Source of the DNA: Hymenopus coronatus
Lineage: Eukaryota; Arthropoda; Insecta; Mantodea; Hymenopodidae
Direction of reading: 5' to 3'
DNA length: 64,000 nt
Assembly (NCBI GenBank): GCA_030762935.1
Contig: CM060895.1
Span: forward strand, 75,375,001 to 75,439,000
Made by a program: the position numbers and the translations under genes. Below are positions 21,776 through 34,094 of this stretch, in pieces (the stretch's first letter is position 1; the number at the start of each line of letters is the position of its first letter). The notes beneath the pieces are model-generated. The model did not search any database. It saw only the letters and a list, made by a program, of their open reading frames with translations, and was not told where the DNA came from.

Positions 21776-23035
21776 TATATGAATATAAAATCAGTAAGAA
21801 TGAAATCGAAACTTTACGCATAATTTAAGATACACATTTTATTCTTCATGCTAATATTTCAAAACAAAATACTTCACTCAAAATCACTAAAATATTTTAT
21901 GAGGAGACAAATAATAATTCATTTCCCAAGGAAAGGAAAAATTCTGATCTAAACATGGCGTTTGTCATTTATCAAACCTTTTCGTTTCAGAGTTAAGCTT
22001 GTTTTTTAATTCAGGGAACCAAAACATCGTATTTGTGTATCTAAATGTGTGATAACCAAAATTTTCTTTGCAATAAAGGACTACGCGGTTGAGATAACAC
22101 AAAGCCGCACTAAACACGGATTAGAATTCAATTGAAATGACTTTACTAAGAAAACTAGCTTTATTCTCTACAATTCTGAAGATGTCCCCCACTGTTAGGG
22201 ACCAAACACCAAACGTTCGGCGAAACTATTGATCATGGCTCTGAAACCTTACGCATATATTTGGATAAAATCATCCTTCAATTCCTTGCCAAGCATACTG
22301 AACAAAAGATTAGAGTGATTCATATTTAATGAGCAAAGTCCGTTCCTCATGAGTGGCAATAGATACCCGCAAAATCACTATGATAAGCAGTACTAACATA
22401 ACGGTCGTAGCTTTTATCTTTCTTAGCTCTCTTTCAACTGGGATGTACTGCTCGTTTTGAATTATACTATAGATTCAACTTTGTTTCAAAGCGTCAGTAA
22501 ATATAATTTTAAAATAAAAGTTTGATCAAGAAATATGTGTTTCGGTGGATAGTGTGCTATGACAGTGAGAACTCCATTGTGTGGCGTAAGCACTACAATA
22601 CTCTGACACATTAGTAACACGGCCACCTGCTAGTATGCTAAACAGTCGAGCCCAGTAATTGAGTAAACACAAATTATATACTTCTATAGCAAAAGTGTAA
22701 TCAAACTTCTCCGGTAATTTTCGATTTTGGACAAATACTCAACTCGCTTGGTTTTTAAAAGAATGTGCCTTTATGCTGCTACTTTTTTAGAAAAAACACA
22801 ACCAATTATTGTGAAGATAATAAGATTCCTTTTAGAAATCATCAAAGGTGGGGAAATAAATCGAAAAAAAGGAAAAGAAAACAAGAATAGCATTTTGATA
22901 AGTTTGTTATTTATATACCTTTTTTTGGGGGGGGGGAGGATTATTTCTAACTTTCATTACTATTATTAGTTTACATATATCTAATATAGTAAAAATGATA
23001 TTGTTCTGATCTCATTACAAGAATAACAATTTCGG
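21776..23035. other. Unassigned AT-rich DNA
   Basis: About 1.2 kb with no repeat match noticed and no recognisable frame. A nine-base G-run at 22928-22937 follows a T-run. Confidence 0.4.
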
Positions 23036-23190
23036 TCAGTGGCTCCATTGATTGGGTACTGGCCTTTTAATCTGAAGGTCACGGTTTCAAAGCTGACTCA
23101 GACCGATGGTTTTTAATGTGCTTACAAACGATAGCACCATATCTGTAATTTTTTTTCTCCTGCGGGAAAAAATTTCGGCACACAGGCGGT
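23036..23190 (+). repeat. tRNA-like SINE head with tail
   Basis: 'GTGGCTCCATTGATTGGGTA' and 'GGTCACGGTTTCAAAGC' resemble degenerate A- and B-boxes about 35 bases apart. The body includes 'GATAGCACCATATCTGTAA'. No flanking duplication seen. Confidence 0.5.
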
Positions 23191-23420
23191 GCTATATAAT
23201 GGTGGAATTTGACAGCATCGTTAACAAATGAAATACTTTTTTAAAGAATAAGAATTATCACAAATCTAAATGCTATTAAGTTGATTGTTTAAACTTTTGT
23301 GTGTTAATTATTTTATGAACACCCTCGAAAGTAGAACTTTTCTTCTCAAGTCATCAATTTTTAGATTAGTTTGCAGCAATTCTACATTCAGTCTTAATTT
23401 TAAATTCTTCATACGACCGA

Positions 23421-23560
23421 AAGAGATGGTTCGGGCGGTAAGTCCGTGGATCCCATTAGGGAGATTCTGGGTTCAAGTTCCCTGGGCAGAGGCTTTTTCA
23501 TACATATCGGATTGGATATTAACACCACAAACCAACATTCCATAATGAGTATAAAACATC
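23421..23560 (+). repeat. tRNA-derived SINE, family S4
   Basis: tRNA-like head with B-box 'TGGGTTCAAGTTCCC' at about 23467-23481, followed by the S4 body 'CGGATTGGATATTAACACCAC'. Plus-strand partner of the copy at 9915-10095. Confidence 0.7.
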
Positions 23561-23570
23561 AGTAAAATTG

Positions 23571-24409
23571 AAAAATCAGACGACTTTCTCCACCTATTCT
23601 GAAATAAAAAGCATGTTTTAATATTGCCAAAAATGATCATTAATATGGCTAAGTAAACCAGCAAATACTATAGACGAACACGAACAAACATCTTAACATT
23701 AAAATTAAAGTTGGTTTGTTTCTTACTAGAAATTATGAAAATTGCAATATGAAAAACGAAATGTAAAGAACATAAAAAAAGAAACTCGAAAACAGTTCTA
23801 CTATAACAAATAATAAAATATGAATTAAACTTTAAATGAAAAAGTCTTACAGTCAGCACTCATCTAACGGAGAAGAATTTTACAAAATGTATCGTTTAAT
23901 ACCGTTACGATAGATGTTTGCGTTTGTCTATAAAATCACACAGCTGTAACTAGATTACTCCGTGTAAAAAATCTGCTAATGAGCTATGTGTAACTAGCAT
24001 GAAAAATTCAAACCACACTCATTATGTGTTCTCTTTTGAAGAGTATAATTTTCCAAAAAAATCTATCAAAGCTGAAAGAGATACATTAGCCTTTCATACG
24101 GACGGGTTCTATATACTAATACACCGATAAAAAGGAGCACTTTTTAACCTTTGTTTCATGTTATTCACGATATAGCAACTGTTAATTTCTTAATGGAAAC
24201 GTTTATTTAAAAGCAATAAGCCAGTCTAGTTGGTCATTAGTTCTTGGTTCAAACAAATGAACTTCGCGCTCATTTTTTAGTAAAATTGGCGCCTTGGAAA
24301 TTAAAAAGTTAGATGAGGAGGAACTTTCAAACATACCCTTTAGATGACGCTGAGAAAAAGGCTACCTGTACGAGAAAGTTATATAATATATTTTAATAGC
24401 CTCTAAATA
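23571..24409. other. Unassigned AT-rich DNA
   Basis: No feature recognised. Confidence 0.45.
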
Positions 24410-24853
24410 TTTTCTGTCTTGTGGTTTGCAAAATTCATTGAAAATGAACAGGATTATGAACCTGTTCCTTGAAAATTCAGGATATACATCGTATTTGTCA
24501 CGAAAACATCTACATATGGCATATTTTAAATAAGAATCATAGGAGGCATTTTTAAGAAATTAAAAGTTGTATAAAATATTTGTAAATACAGTGTAGTTTG
24601 AGGTGTGTTTTTTCCATTCGCATCCTTGGACTACTCCGCACATAAATATCAAGTTTAGTATTTAACCGACTTTTTGTTTTTGGGTTATCGTGTTCACATA
24701 CACAGACAGACACAGTCAGTACCTTTTTCTAAAAATGCCTTTTTGGACTCGGTGGATTTTAAAAAATATATTTCCATTAAAACTACATCAAATTCTTGGG
24801 TGGAATGCAATGCCTTCTCTATACATCAGTACATTGTAGGTGTAGAGCAAGTA
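24410..24853 (-). repeat. Rep-A half copy, hairpin end
   Basis: Runs from the 'TTTGCAAAATTCATTG' block to the hairpin and 'GTGTAGAGCAAGT'. The GT tract (as CA) is weak: 'CACAGACAGACACAG'. Confidence 0.85.
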
Positions 24854-25955
24854 AAATATGTGGAAATAATGATTTCGTTGCCATACATCCACAGACAGTG
24901 AAAGCAGACTGGGTACCTCAACGCCATCTGCGTGTCGCAAAGCAAAGTAGGTGTGTGTAGCACGAGACCTAAAGAACTGGCTTTATACCGTCCGAGTACA
25001 GATGGTGAAAAAGCAAGACAAACTGGATGGCACTGTTGTACCTCCTGCTTGGCGCGAAGCAAACGTGGTATGGGCACTGGGAAAAGGCCATGTCGGATAC
25101 TATACACTAATGATGGGATATTCGAATGCAGAAAGTTGATGTATTTGATTCTTGGATGTTCGAGATATTGAAACTTGAACGCTGTATTCGAATCCTTCAC
25201 TCGGGTGGGTTCAAATGCACGGTTCTCGTTTTGAGAGTATCCTGAATACAGTATTCGAATGATGCACTCGGATAGGTGCAGGTGCACCAAACTAAATCGA
25301 GATCTCGTCTCGAGATGGTGCTGGCATAGCTACACCCAAATCTGATTGGTGCTCATTCCAAGTTTATTATTAAAACAGCAGCACTATAATATACTATACT
25401 TATCCTTTGTTTATCTTTGTTATCCAACACTTCCTGCGTATGCAGAAAATAGTAAAACTAGCACTAATTGTCAACATCTAACTGTTAACGTATTTTCGTC
25501 CAGCAATTAAACTGCATATTTTATTCGAGAACTATTATGACGAAACTAAAGAACAATACTTAGTGAGGATAATTACATCACTCGAGTGATGTTAACGTAA
25601 CATCCGAGAACGTGCTTACGAATGCAAGCTGATTTCGATTAGCGAAACCTTAATGAGTGATAGTTTTATTTCAGAACTTGTAGTCGAATGAAAGTTTCGA
25701 TTCTTAAAAGTATTCGAATAGAGAGTACTCGATTCTTAACTCTCGATTCTTCACTACTGTCCACCTTACAGATCCTACGAACCATACGAACAGAACCGTT
25801 GCGATATGACCAAGGAGTTAAAGTGACGAAGTATACGTAGCATTCTATCCTATATGTATAGGAATGTCGACCCAAAAATATGTCGACACTTTGGATTTAC
25901 GTCCCTCAAGCTAAACTTGTTGACGGTTGGTGAAACCCAGTATTAGTGCTATATT
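24854..25955. other. Non-repeat stretch
   Basis: Overlapping open frames on both strands at 24826-25290 (154 codons on minus, 79 on plus) have no recognisable motif. The string TATTCGAA recurs several times between 25170 and 25720. An 18-bp perfect palindrome is at 25575-25592. Confidence 0.4.
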
Positions 25956-27130
25956 ACTTTCTCTACACGTACTATGTACATAGTGTATAGAGAAGGTATT
26001 GTGTTGACCCAAAAATTCGATACCAAGACTTCACCGGAAGTGTATATTTTGAGACCCTCTGAATCCGAAAAAAAGCATTTTTAGAAAAAATGTGTGTGTG
26101 TGTGTGTGTGTGTGTGGGGGGGGGGGGCAGCATAGCTCAAAAACGAAAAGTCCGTCAAATACCAAACTTGACATTTAAGTTCAGCATCTTTCAATGATGC
26201 CATACGAAGATTTTCAAGAAAATCCCGCAATCCCCATCTAAATTTAAATGGCGTGCTATTTATGGACGCTCTTTAACTGCTGTGGTTCTCAGCGACCCAT
26301 TCTAAATTGGGCGTGAAAGACCGCTTAATTTTGCTCAGAGGTCTCTCTATCAGGCTGGAGGTTCTTTTACGTGCCGTAAATCTACGACACGGGACCAACG
26401 GCTTTACTTCCCTTCCAAAGGAAGCCATGCTAAGGATTTTTACACCCGCAAAATCCATCGTCCTCCGCCGGATTTGAACCCGCGACCTTTGGTAGATGAA
26501 GTTAGCATGGTAATCATTACACCACGGAGAGCGACAATCCCCAACTACCCTCTACGTGGAAAATATTTCGAAAATTTTGATTCCTTAAAAATCGCTCCTA
26601 CAAATTTGATTAAAATCTTTAAAATATTCAAGATATTTACATGACAAATAAACTGTATACCTTGAAATAGCCTCTAAGGATCTCTTTATTCTGAACATTT
26701 TTTTTTAATTTTGTATAACTAATAAACCGTAAGAGATATAAAAAAACCCATACTACACAAATAACGTAGATCTTGTTAAAACACACAAGTTATGTCATAT
26801 ACTTTTTTTCGTAGAGTTGACCGTTTTCGAAATATTCCTTGTTATTGGTTTCAGTTTTAAAATACTTCAACTTTTGTCATACAGGAACTTCGACAACTTC
26901 TGGCCAAGCAAAGAAACGGATTTCAATTGCATAGCAACCACAAGCATGTGACTATCCGTTTAGCTTATTATATTCCCTTATTTCTCTTTATACTTATAAG
27001 GAACTAAGTAATAGTGAGATAAAGTGGTTATATCAATAAGCATGAAGTGGATTAAAGAATAAGCTTATTAACAATAATTTGTTATAAAGATGTAGAGAAA
27101 GTTATGTGAATGGAACACATCAGATTTTTT
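25956..27130 (+). repeat. Rep-A copy, full-length, with nested SINE
   Basis: Type-1 hairpin with perfect TATGTACATA core (25970-25979). (GT) tract followed by a run of G at 26117-26127. Interrupted by a SINE at 26237-26534. Both ends intact. Unit length without the SINE is about 870 bp. Confidence 0.93.
26237..26534 (-). mobile_element. tRNA-derived SINE, family S2
   Basis: The minus strand has the tRNA head 'CGTGGTGTAATGATTACC' (A-box) and 'GCGGGTTCAAATCCGG' (B-box), then a body of about 220 bp containing 'AAGTAAAGCCGTTGGTCC' and 'CCTCTGAGCAAAATTAAGC'. It is flanked by CAATCCCCA at 26228-26236 and 26535-26543, and removing one copy restores the Rep-A 'AATCCCC..AACTACCCT' block. The 3' part recurs at 54611-54735. 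Confidence 0.88.
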
Positions 27131-27628
27131 TTTTTGCTTCATATTTATTACATATAAGTAATAAAATATTCTAGAACAACTTTACCGGTATATCAAGGCT
27201 TCCATCTTAAGAACGATGTTTGTGGGTCTGGTTTAGCTCTCTCAAGCACCTCCACGAAGCCCACAACATTTTCTTTGAAGAGGTTCGAGGTTCTAACGAC
27301 TTTTGAGTGGGATTGCTTTCGTATCTCGTAATTACTTGAAAGTTTCATAGTTCTGGCTTGATTAAGAGCACCTCACGCAATATTGAACAAGCATACTGAG
27401 GTTCGAGGGCAAAACTTTTCAGAAAGACCCAAGTTTTACGTACCAAACCTTCTGTAAGTTCTTCCGTTTGCGTAATTAATTTTCCTAAGCTTAAATGTTA
27501 AACATAAATTGATTTTCTAAAGGAGGGCCAGAGTAAACTAATAAAAATTATCTGATAGATGTATGTGTCTGTGTGTATATGTGTATTGTATCACATTTAT
27601 TCTCATATACACGCCTATTATTTTAATT
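27131..27628. other. Unassigned DNA
   Basis: No repeat match. A TG-rich segment lies near 27560. Confidence 0.4.
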
Positions 27629-27900
27629 TCTCCACTTCGCAATAGTACATAGAGAAGATATTGCAATATCCAAAAATTGGATACGAAGATTTCACTGGAA
27701 ATTACGCTTTAAGCCCATATACCCTTTTCCAAAGGCAGTTTTAGAAAAAGGTTCACGAGTCCGTGCACTTAACTCAAAAACGAAAAGGCAGTTACATGAC
27801 ATTTTAAGTTCAGCATTTTCCAAGGATGCGACACGAAGGTTTTGCAAGGAAATGCCCTCACTCCAAACTACCCTTTCTATGGAACATTTTTTTCAAAAAA
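27629..27900 (+). repeat. Rep-A partial copy, hairpin end diverged
   Basis: From 'GCAATAGTACATAGAGAAG' to 'TTTCTATGGAACATTTTTTT', where a minus-oriented fragment follows. Confidence 0.8.
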
Positions 27901-27949
27901 TAGAAAGGAAGGGAAAGTTATAAATATTTGCAATGGGAAAATATATAGA

Positions 27950-28090
27950 GTCTCTGAAAACTCGAACCAATAACAAAGAATTTCTCGGAAATGATTTCAT
28001 TCGTCATAGTTGTATACTTCGATAACAGCTTACATTTTTGTGTAGTAAGATTTTCTCTATCTCCACGGAAAATTCACATAAAACGTACTT
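27950..28090 (-). repeat. Rep-A fragment, minus
   Basis: 'GAACCAATAACAAAGAATTT' through 'AAGATTTTCTCTATCTCC'. Convergent with the plus fragment before it. Confidence 0.7.
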
Positions 28091-29104
28091 TTTCTACACA
28101 CATTGTTATTCAGTATTGATAAAAAAATCAAATTATTTATAAATATTTAATTAGATAAAGTAAAAAAGAATCAGTGCTAAAATTTTAGTTGTAACATGGC
28201 ATTGCAATGGAAAGAAAAATGAAGAACGCAAACCCTCAAGTTCGTCTGACGATATCTTTGGGAAGTATTCTATAAAGCTTTAAGGTGTAATTAGTACAAA
28301 ACGGCTGACGCTACTGACAGTTTGTTGGGTTTATTAGTAAACGTGGAAGAGTTCACAACTAACTTAGGTGCTACATTTCCTTATCACAAATCTTGCATTT
28401 CTCGCACCGGGAATGGTGATGTAATGCTGCCTGTTTGTTTTGTTTATGGGTGAGCTTTCTCTGCCTCGCTTTTACTCCTCAGACATACTGCCAAAGAGAT
28501 GACATGCCACAAACAATTTCGCGATAGAAGACTAAAATGACCGGATTTAAAATTGATGCATTTACACTCAACTTTTTCCCATCTAAGGTCATATCGGCGG
28601 CCTTGTCTGTGGAGCAATTGCTCATCTACAATGACGTTCATTCTTTTACTATTCTGTATCTTTGAATGTGTTTATGATGTATTTTCTTTATAAAAATTAG
28701 CATACTGCTACCAGGCCACAAAGGCTTTTAAAGCCTGGATTGAGGACAACCATGCTAAGCTTTGGTTGCCAAGAAGTTAGAAACTAATTCACTCTAACAT
28801 TTATTTACCGTTAGCTGGAGTGTCCCACCGACTGTGATGTACATGCTTCGGATTTCACTTACCTGAAACAGAGGAAAAAACTACAGCTCAATATGGATAA
28901 TTGGAAACATTAGTGGGAAATGAACACAATCTCAAAAAAATCTTGCTTTATTCTCATGCCTTTCAGTACATATACTGTATAAAGCTATTTTTAAGAAAGC
29001 TCATCTCGTTTGTTTCATTTATAGTCCCTATTAACTGATATGATTCGGGGCTTTGACTTGGTAAACAACTGATGGCTATTTGATCGCTGAACTGTAGTAG
29101 TTTT
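28091..29104. other. Non-repeat stretch
   Basis: About 1 kb. A 65-codon minus frame (28444-28641) rich in Arg, Lys and Cys is not recognised. No other signal. Confidence 0.4.
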
Positions 29105-29272
29105 TAAAACACGCATATTCGCTCCCCAATTCATACTTTCAGACTGCGGGGATTGGGAAAATTGTGGTTAAAGAAAAATCACCTGCCCCGACCGGGAATC
29201 AAACCAGTGATCTCTGGATTGAGAACCCAGAGCGATGATCACTTGACCACAGAGACAGTGGTTTATTCTCCT
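29105..29272 (-). mobile_element. tRNA-derived SINE, family S3
   Basis: The minus strand has 'CTCTGTGGTCAAGTGATC' (A-box region) and 'CACTGGTTTGATTCCCGG' (B-box region), then the S3 body 'TTTTTCTTTAACCACAATTT'. Same family as 50461-50740 and 54945-55232. Sits at the truncated edge of a Rep-A copy. Confidence 0.85.
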
Positions 29273-29279
29273 ATTTCAA

Positions 29280-29928
29280 GCAGCTAATTGTAAAATACTA
29301 CATCAGACTAAAGCAATAGTCAAATATTTTAAGAGCAGGTATCGCTTTATGGTTGTCTTGAAATTCCGTATACTTTGAATAACAAGAAGGGGACGACGAA
29401 TAATGAGCTCTCCTTTGTTGAAAAATGTAAACAGTAACAAGGAATGGCTAAATCTAAAAGTGGATTTAACGTAAACCATGCACTTTAAGATGATCTATAT
29501 TTATTTATGTAGTAAAATTTGCCCCATCCTTTACGGTTTACCAATTATGCTAAAGATCTCCAGAAATACAAGCACTTCAGAGGATATTTCTAGAAAATTA
29601 AAGGCATACAATAAAAACAACTTTAAACATATATCAAAATCATTAACAGCAATTTTTGAGAAAATCAACATTTCCGAAAAATGTTCCACGTAAAAGTAGT
29701 TTGGGGAGGGGGATTGAACTGAAGATCTTCATGTGGTAATCCTGAAAATAACTGGACTTAAATATCAAGTTTAGTATTTAGGCGGTTTTTCGTTTTCGAG
29801 TTATGTTGTTCAGAAACACGAACACACACTTTTTTCTATAAATGCTGTTTTATTAAGGGGTCCTCAAAACATATACTTCCGGCGAAATCTCGATAACTAA
29901 TTTTTAGGTGGAACTCAGTAGAGAAAGT
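29280..29928 (-). repeat. Rep-A copy, minus, truncated at the SINE
   Basis: Starts within the 'ACTAAAGCAATAGTCAAATA' block, next to an S3 SINE, and runs to 'CAGTAGAGAAAGT'. The hairpin core has been deleted, leaving only the terminal GTAGAGAAAGT. Confidence 0.85.
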
Positions 29929-31230
29929 AAAAAGAAATATACGGAAGGTAGTGCTGGTATTGCGAAATTAGGTTCCAAATAAACATTTCAAAATAACAGT
30001 TAAGTACGTCTACAAACATTTACAACTTGCGCACTCATACAGTAATATTACTCTTGGTCTATGTTACTTGACTACCCCGGGTTTTTTCGCTTCATACCGC
30101 GATTCTTCGTCCCGTTATGAATATTGGCAAGGTGATGCTCCCCTCCTTTGCTCTGTACCTCAAATCGAAGTTCACTCATGCAAACGCGAACACATTTAAA
30201 CACTTAACAATAATATGTACAAACATAATATACATATACCTGTAACTATTGCATTTTTACCCAATTAACCATGATTACAGCGTTATTTATGGAACTGGTT
30301 GTAAGAATATTCGAATAGTTGTGTTAGTCAAAGTTGAAGGATTGTATAGCTGAACCTCTATTGTGGATGGACAGATACATTATGTATGTTGACACTAATG
30401 CGGATCAAACTTTTAAAAATAAGGGATAATGTAATGAGCAATGTCATTATGCTGCAGGTCTGCTTTTCAAAAGGAAGATTATGCTTACTTATTTGCATGG
30501 TAGTTGCTTGTTTTTAAAGAAAGAATCAGTTCATACTATAAATGTTTACACGAGGAATAAACACAGAAAAGTAGCTTATTGCAGATTTCTTGTAACCCAA
30601 TATTAGAGTTGGATGTTAAAAGACAACTGTTTTCAAAATAATTATTACAGTTTATAGGATCCAAACCTTATATAGCGTAAAATTGTAATAAATTAACCAA
30701 ATTTTCTATTCAGTTAATGCCCCTCCCCTTTCTTTAACTTTCTTTTAATTATGCGCCCGTATCAGTAGACCTGATTTCATATTGTGATGATAATCTTACT
30801 ACGTCTTCTCTTAAAGCTTTCTTCGGTCATTTGTTCCTGGATTCCAAAATGTTCCCCAAAATCTACCAAATTTCCAAGTCCCAAGAACTTAAAGCATATA
30901 TCTTTCCAATTCACTGCATTTCTAAATATGCATTTCTTTCTAAATTATTTTATTTTCTTGTAAAAAGTAGAACTATTCTCCATCCTAAGGCAACAATAGA
31001 CTTTCTTCTTATCTATGTAACATCAAATTGTTCAGTTTTCACTGCCACTTCACTTAGTTTTATTATAGCTTCACTTTTTTCACGATATAGTCCCGTATTG
31101 AAGTACACATGACGCGGCCTACGCTTTGGATGGGAGTTGAGAAGCTGCAGTAATAGCATCCACCCCACCTCACAACAGTCATCACGAACTCACTCGGAGA
31201 ACGCACTTTAGCACTTTATCTCACCAGAAA
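29929..31230. other. Non-repeat AT-rich DNA
   Basis: The minus strand downstream of the promoter-like cluster (about 31110-30830) contains AGTGAA repeats reminiscent of an LTR-retrotransposon leader, but no gag or primer-binding site is visible. The plus 93-codon frame at 30831-31112 is not recognised. Confidence 0.35.
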
Positions 31231-31234
31231 CGCA

Positions 31235-31410
31235 CTTGCTAACTTACTAGAAAGAGCGCTCGCTTATACATTCGCTGAACATTTCCAGAGGTTTCAGAAC
31301 GTTCGAGAAGTGGAGAACAGTAAACCTTCCAGAAGTTTCCGGTTATCTTCAATAACGCTTCTGCACAAGTATTAATCTATGTTTATCTTACCAAATTCCC
31401 TGTTGATTGG
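31235..31410 (-). promoter_or_regulatory. Promoter-like cluster with tandem heat-shock elements
   Basis: Two perfect three-pentamer heat-shock elements lie 18 bp apart: GAACGTTCGAGAA (31297-31309) and TTCCAGAAGTTTC (31327-31339). Reading on the minus strand they precede a TATA-like TATAAG (31263-31268, HSE 28 bp upstream), and a CCAAT-type GCCAATC lies further upstream near 31410. The expected start is about 31235. No heat-shock protein frame follows, so it may drive an unidentified transcript or be part of a long terminal repeat. Confidence 0.55.
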
Positions 31411-32254
31411 CGCCAAACTCCCGACAAGCTTGGAACATATCCATTGCGTCACTCTAGAATCCGTTCTTTAAAGTTTCTCATCCCAGTCATAGATCTTCAT
31501 TTCATTAGTTAATGTAGACCAACATTCATTGAATGCTCTTTTAAGTACAAATATAGCTAGAATACAAACTTAATCCAGGCAAGTACCCGCTTAGCTCCTT
31601 TCCATCAGCCTAAATTTGATAGAAGCTTAAAAATTGTTCAAAAAATAGGCAACACTTCTTGTTTCTCTTTTGAAACATTGACTGGTAAAACATATCCATT
31701 AACCATGTCCAACCAAAGAACATTGTCATCGACAAGAAAATGCATTATATTTGCAAGTATTTTTCGATTTCCATATACATTCCTATTGTGTTTCACATCA
31801 CGTTTTCTGAATATAATTCTACTTCATCACGCATCAGAGGTGTCATTTTGATTCGTCGCCCCACGTTTTGGCTTTTACAAAGACGGAGAAGGGAGGGAAA
31901 AAAAAACAATCAGTTGGCTCAGAATGGAGACTGAGAACGTAGGATATGATGGAAAACAACGTCTATAAATTCAATGGCTTAAGCTTAAGGGCATGGTGTG
32001 TAAATTGCATTAATACGGTGAAACACCATCATTATGCCACTTTATAAGGCTACAAATAATTTCTTAGTGATTATTGCAATAATTACTGCCGGTCAAACAA
32101 GGAGAAAGACATTTTCAAGTCATCACATAGTGACTAACCCTGAAAAGATTTTACTACCAATTAAGCCCAAATACAAGGAGATGCGCAAAAAAAGAATTTA
32201 GGCTAATCTTTATCTAGATTAATGTGAAATACATAAAAGAATTGTATTTTACCT
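31411..32254. other. Unassigned DNA
   Basis: No repeat match. A minus frame near 31740-31640 (reading 'FLVDDNVLWLDMVNGYVLP') has protein-like composition for about 33 codons but no assignable family. Confidence 0.35.
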
Positions 32255-33078
32255 TATTTATATGTACATTCAACATAAAAAGTAGACAGAGAGGAAATTG
32301 TATTCCAACCAAAAATTCAATCCCGAGATTTCACCGGAAATACATGGTTTTAGGTTCCCTGAATCCAAGAGAATCGTTTTTTAGAAAAAAAGAGTCCCAT
32401 GTTTGTATGTGCGAACAGCAAGAGCGAAAAGTTTGTTGAATAAACTAAAGTTCAGCAGCTGCCTAAGATGCGACCCTAAAATTTTTAAGAAAATCGCACA
32501 CCCCAAACTACCTTTTACATTGAATATAATTGTTTTTCTTTCAAAATTGGCTCTAACGATGTTGAATAAAATATCCTATTTGAAATATGTTTATACTAAA
32601 TGAAATGTATATCTTTAATTTTCTGAGAAAATCCTCAAAATTCTGGTTGACTTTTGAATGCCTGGTAAACTATGAAAGGAGGGAGGGAGGGAGGGAAAGA
32701 CACGGAGGGAGACAGAGAGAAAAAAATCCTGCACAAAAAATATAGAATCGTTAAAACACACACTTTATATCAATACATTTTTTGTAGAGCTAACCGCTTC
32801 CATGATTAATTTCCTAACTATTAGTTTCAAATGATAAGCCTCAAATGATTATTCGTTCTTAATTTTTGTTTTCCCTGGTCAAAAAAAGATAACGAAATAC
32901 CAATGCATAACATCTGACTGTCGCTTTAGTCTTGTGTATTCCTTTATTCCCAGTTATCTATAAGACAGCATGTAATAAAAATATTACTGGAAATACTTAT
33001 ATCGATATACATTAGATAGAAAATTGAGCTTTAGTAAGAAGCGGTAGAGAAAATCATGTCTATGTAACACATCAGATT
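32255..33078 (+). repeat. Rep-A copy, near full-length
   Basis: Hairpin largely lost. All internal blocks present. Has a purine tract 'GGAGGGAGGGAGGG' at 32678-32697 inserted in the 'GTAAACCGTAAGAGATAGAC' block. Ends 'AACACATCAGATTTA'. Confidence 0.88.
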
Positions 33079-33527
33079 TATAAATACACCGACATTTTTG
33101 AAATATATTACATTTATATTCCCCGGCAAACAAATAATTCTTAAATGAGCAAACATTTCAAATATTAAAATGGCAGTAAAGATAAATGTAATAATTTGAC
33201 TAAAACAAAACATATGTTAATGTATATACAATATCACGATATTATCAAGGATACCTGAAGTTTGCTGTAACAAGTGAGGTTATGTAGTATACTATTTCAA
33301 ACAGTTAAGCATTAATTTGAGACACGCTGTATCACTTTCACATGTTACACCATGAGTATAGAAACGCCCATCTCAACCGATGTGACGTATCGATTTTCTC
33401 AACGCGTGACGTCACCGCGTGCTATGTACTATTTGAATTCATTAGCTAACGTCACTTAGCATTAGTTCGTTTTCAAAAGAAAAACGAACGAGAATTTGAC
33501 ATTTTGCCTATTTGTGCACTAGTTTTT
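33079..33527. other. Non-repeat stretch with CRE-like sites
   Basis: Carries a perfect TGACGTCA (33407-33414), TGACGTA (33383-33389) and TGACGTTA on the minus strand (33447-33454). A stem GTTCGTTTTC/GAAAAACGAAC lies at 33465-33489. No adjacent gene was recognised. Confidence 0.5.
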
Positions 33528-33905
33528 ACTTACTCTTGCGTATGTGTACATAGTAGCTAGAGAAAGTATTGTATTCCACCCAAAATTGACAGTTCACCAG
33601 AAGTACATGTTTTAGCGTCCAACGAATCTAAAAAAGCATTTTTAGAAAAAGGTGTGCAAGTGTATGTGGACAGTGTAGCTCAAAAACTAACTCGAAGATT
33701 TTTGGTAAAGTTACCTCTACCTCAACTACCCTTTGCATGAAACATCTTTTCGAAAATTTTGATCAAATAAATACTTTCATGACAATCGAAATGCATATCT
33801 TGAACAAAGTCCTCTTTATTCTGGAAGACCTTTAGGTAAACCGTAACAGATAGACAAAAACTAACTAAACAAAAAGTGTCAAAACACACAATTTATGTCG
33901 TCTAG
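33528..33905 (+). repeat. Rep-A copy with large internal deletions
   Basis: Hairpin of intermediate type ('GTATGTGTACATAGTAG'). The internal-palindrome block and the 'GATTAAAATACCGTA' block are deleted. Ends within 'CACAATTTATGTCGT'. Confidence 0.85.
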
Positions 33906-33952
33906 GTTAATTTTTTATTAGTTTTTTAATATCTCTACAGGTACTACTGATA

Positions 33953-34030
33953 TTTCACCGGAAATACATGTTTTGGGACCCCCTGAATCCAAAATATTTT
34001 TTTAGAGAAATGTCCGTGTGTATCTATCAG

Positions 34031-34094
<64 letters not shown>

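Noticed and set aside
23421..23490. Functional tRNA gene
   Set aside because: The downstream body is shared with another tRNA-headed repeat at 9915-10095, so it is a SINE.
31235..31410. Promoter of a host hsp70 gene
   Set aside because: No heat-shock protein frame follows within the next 1.3 kb on the minus strand.
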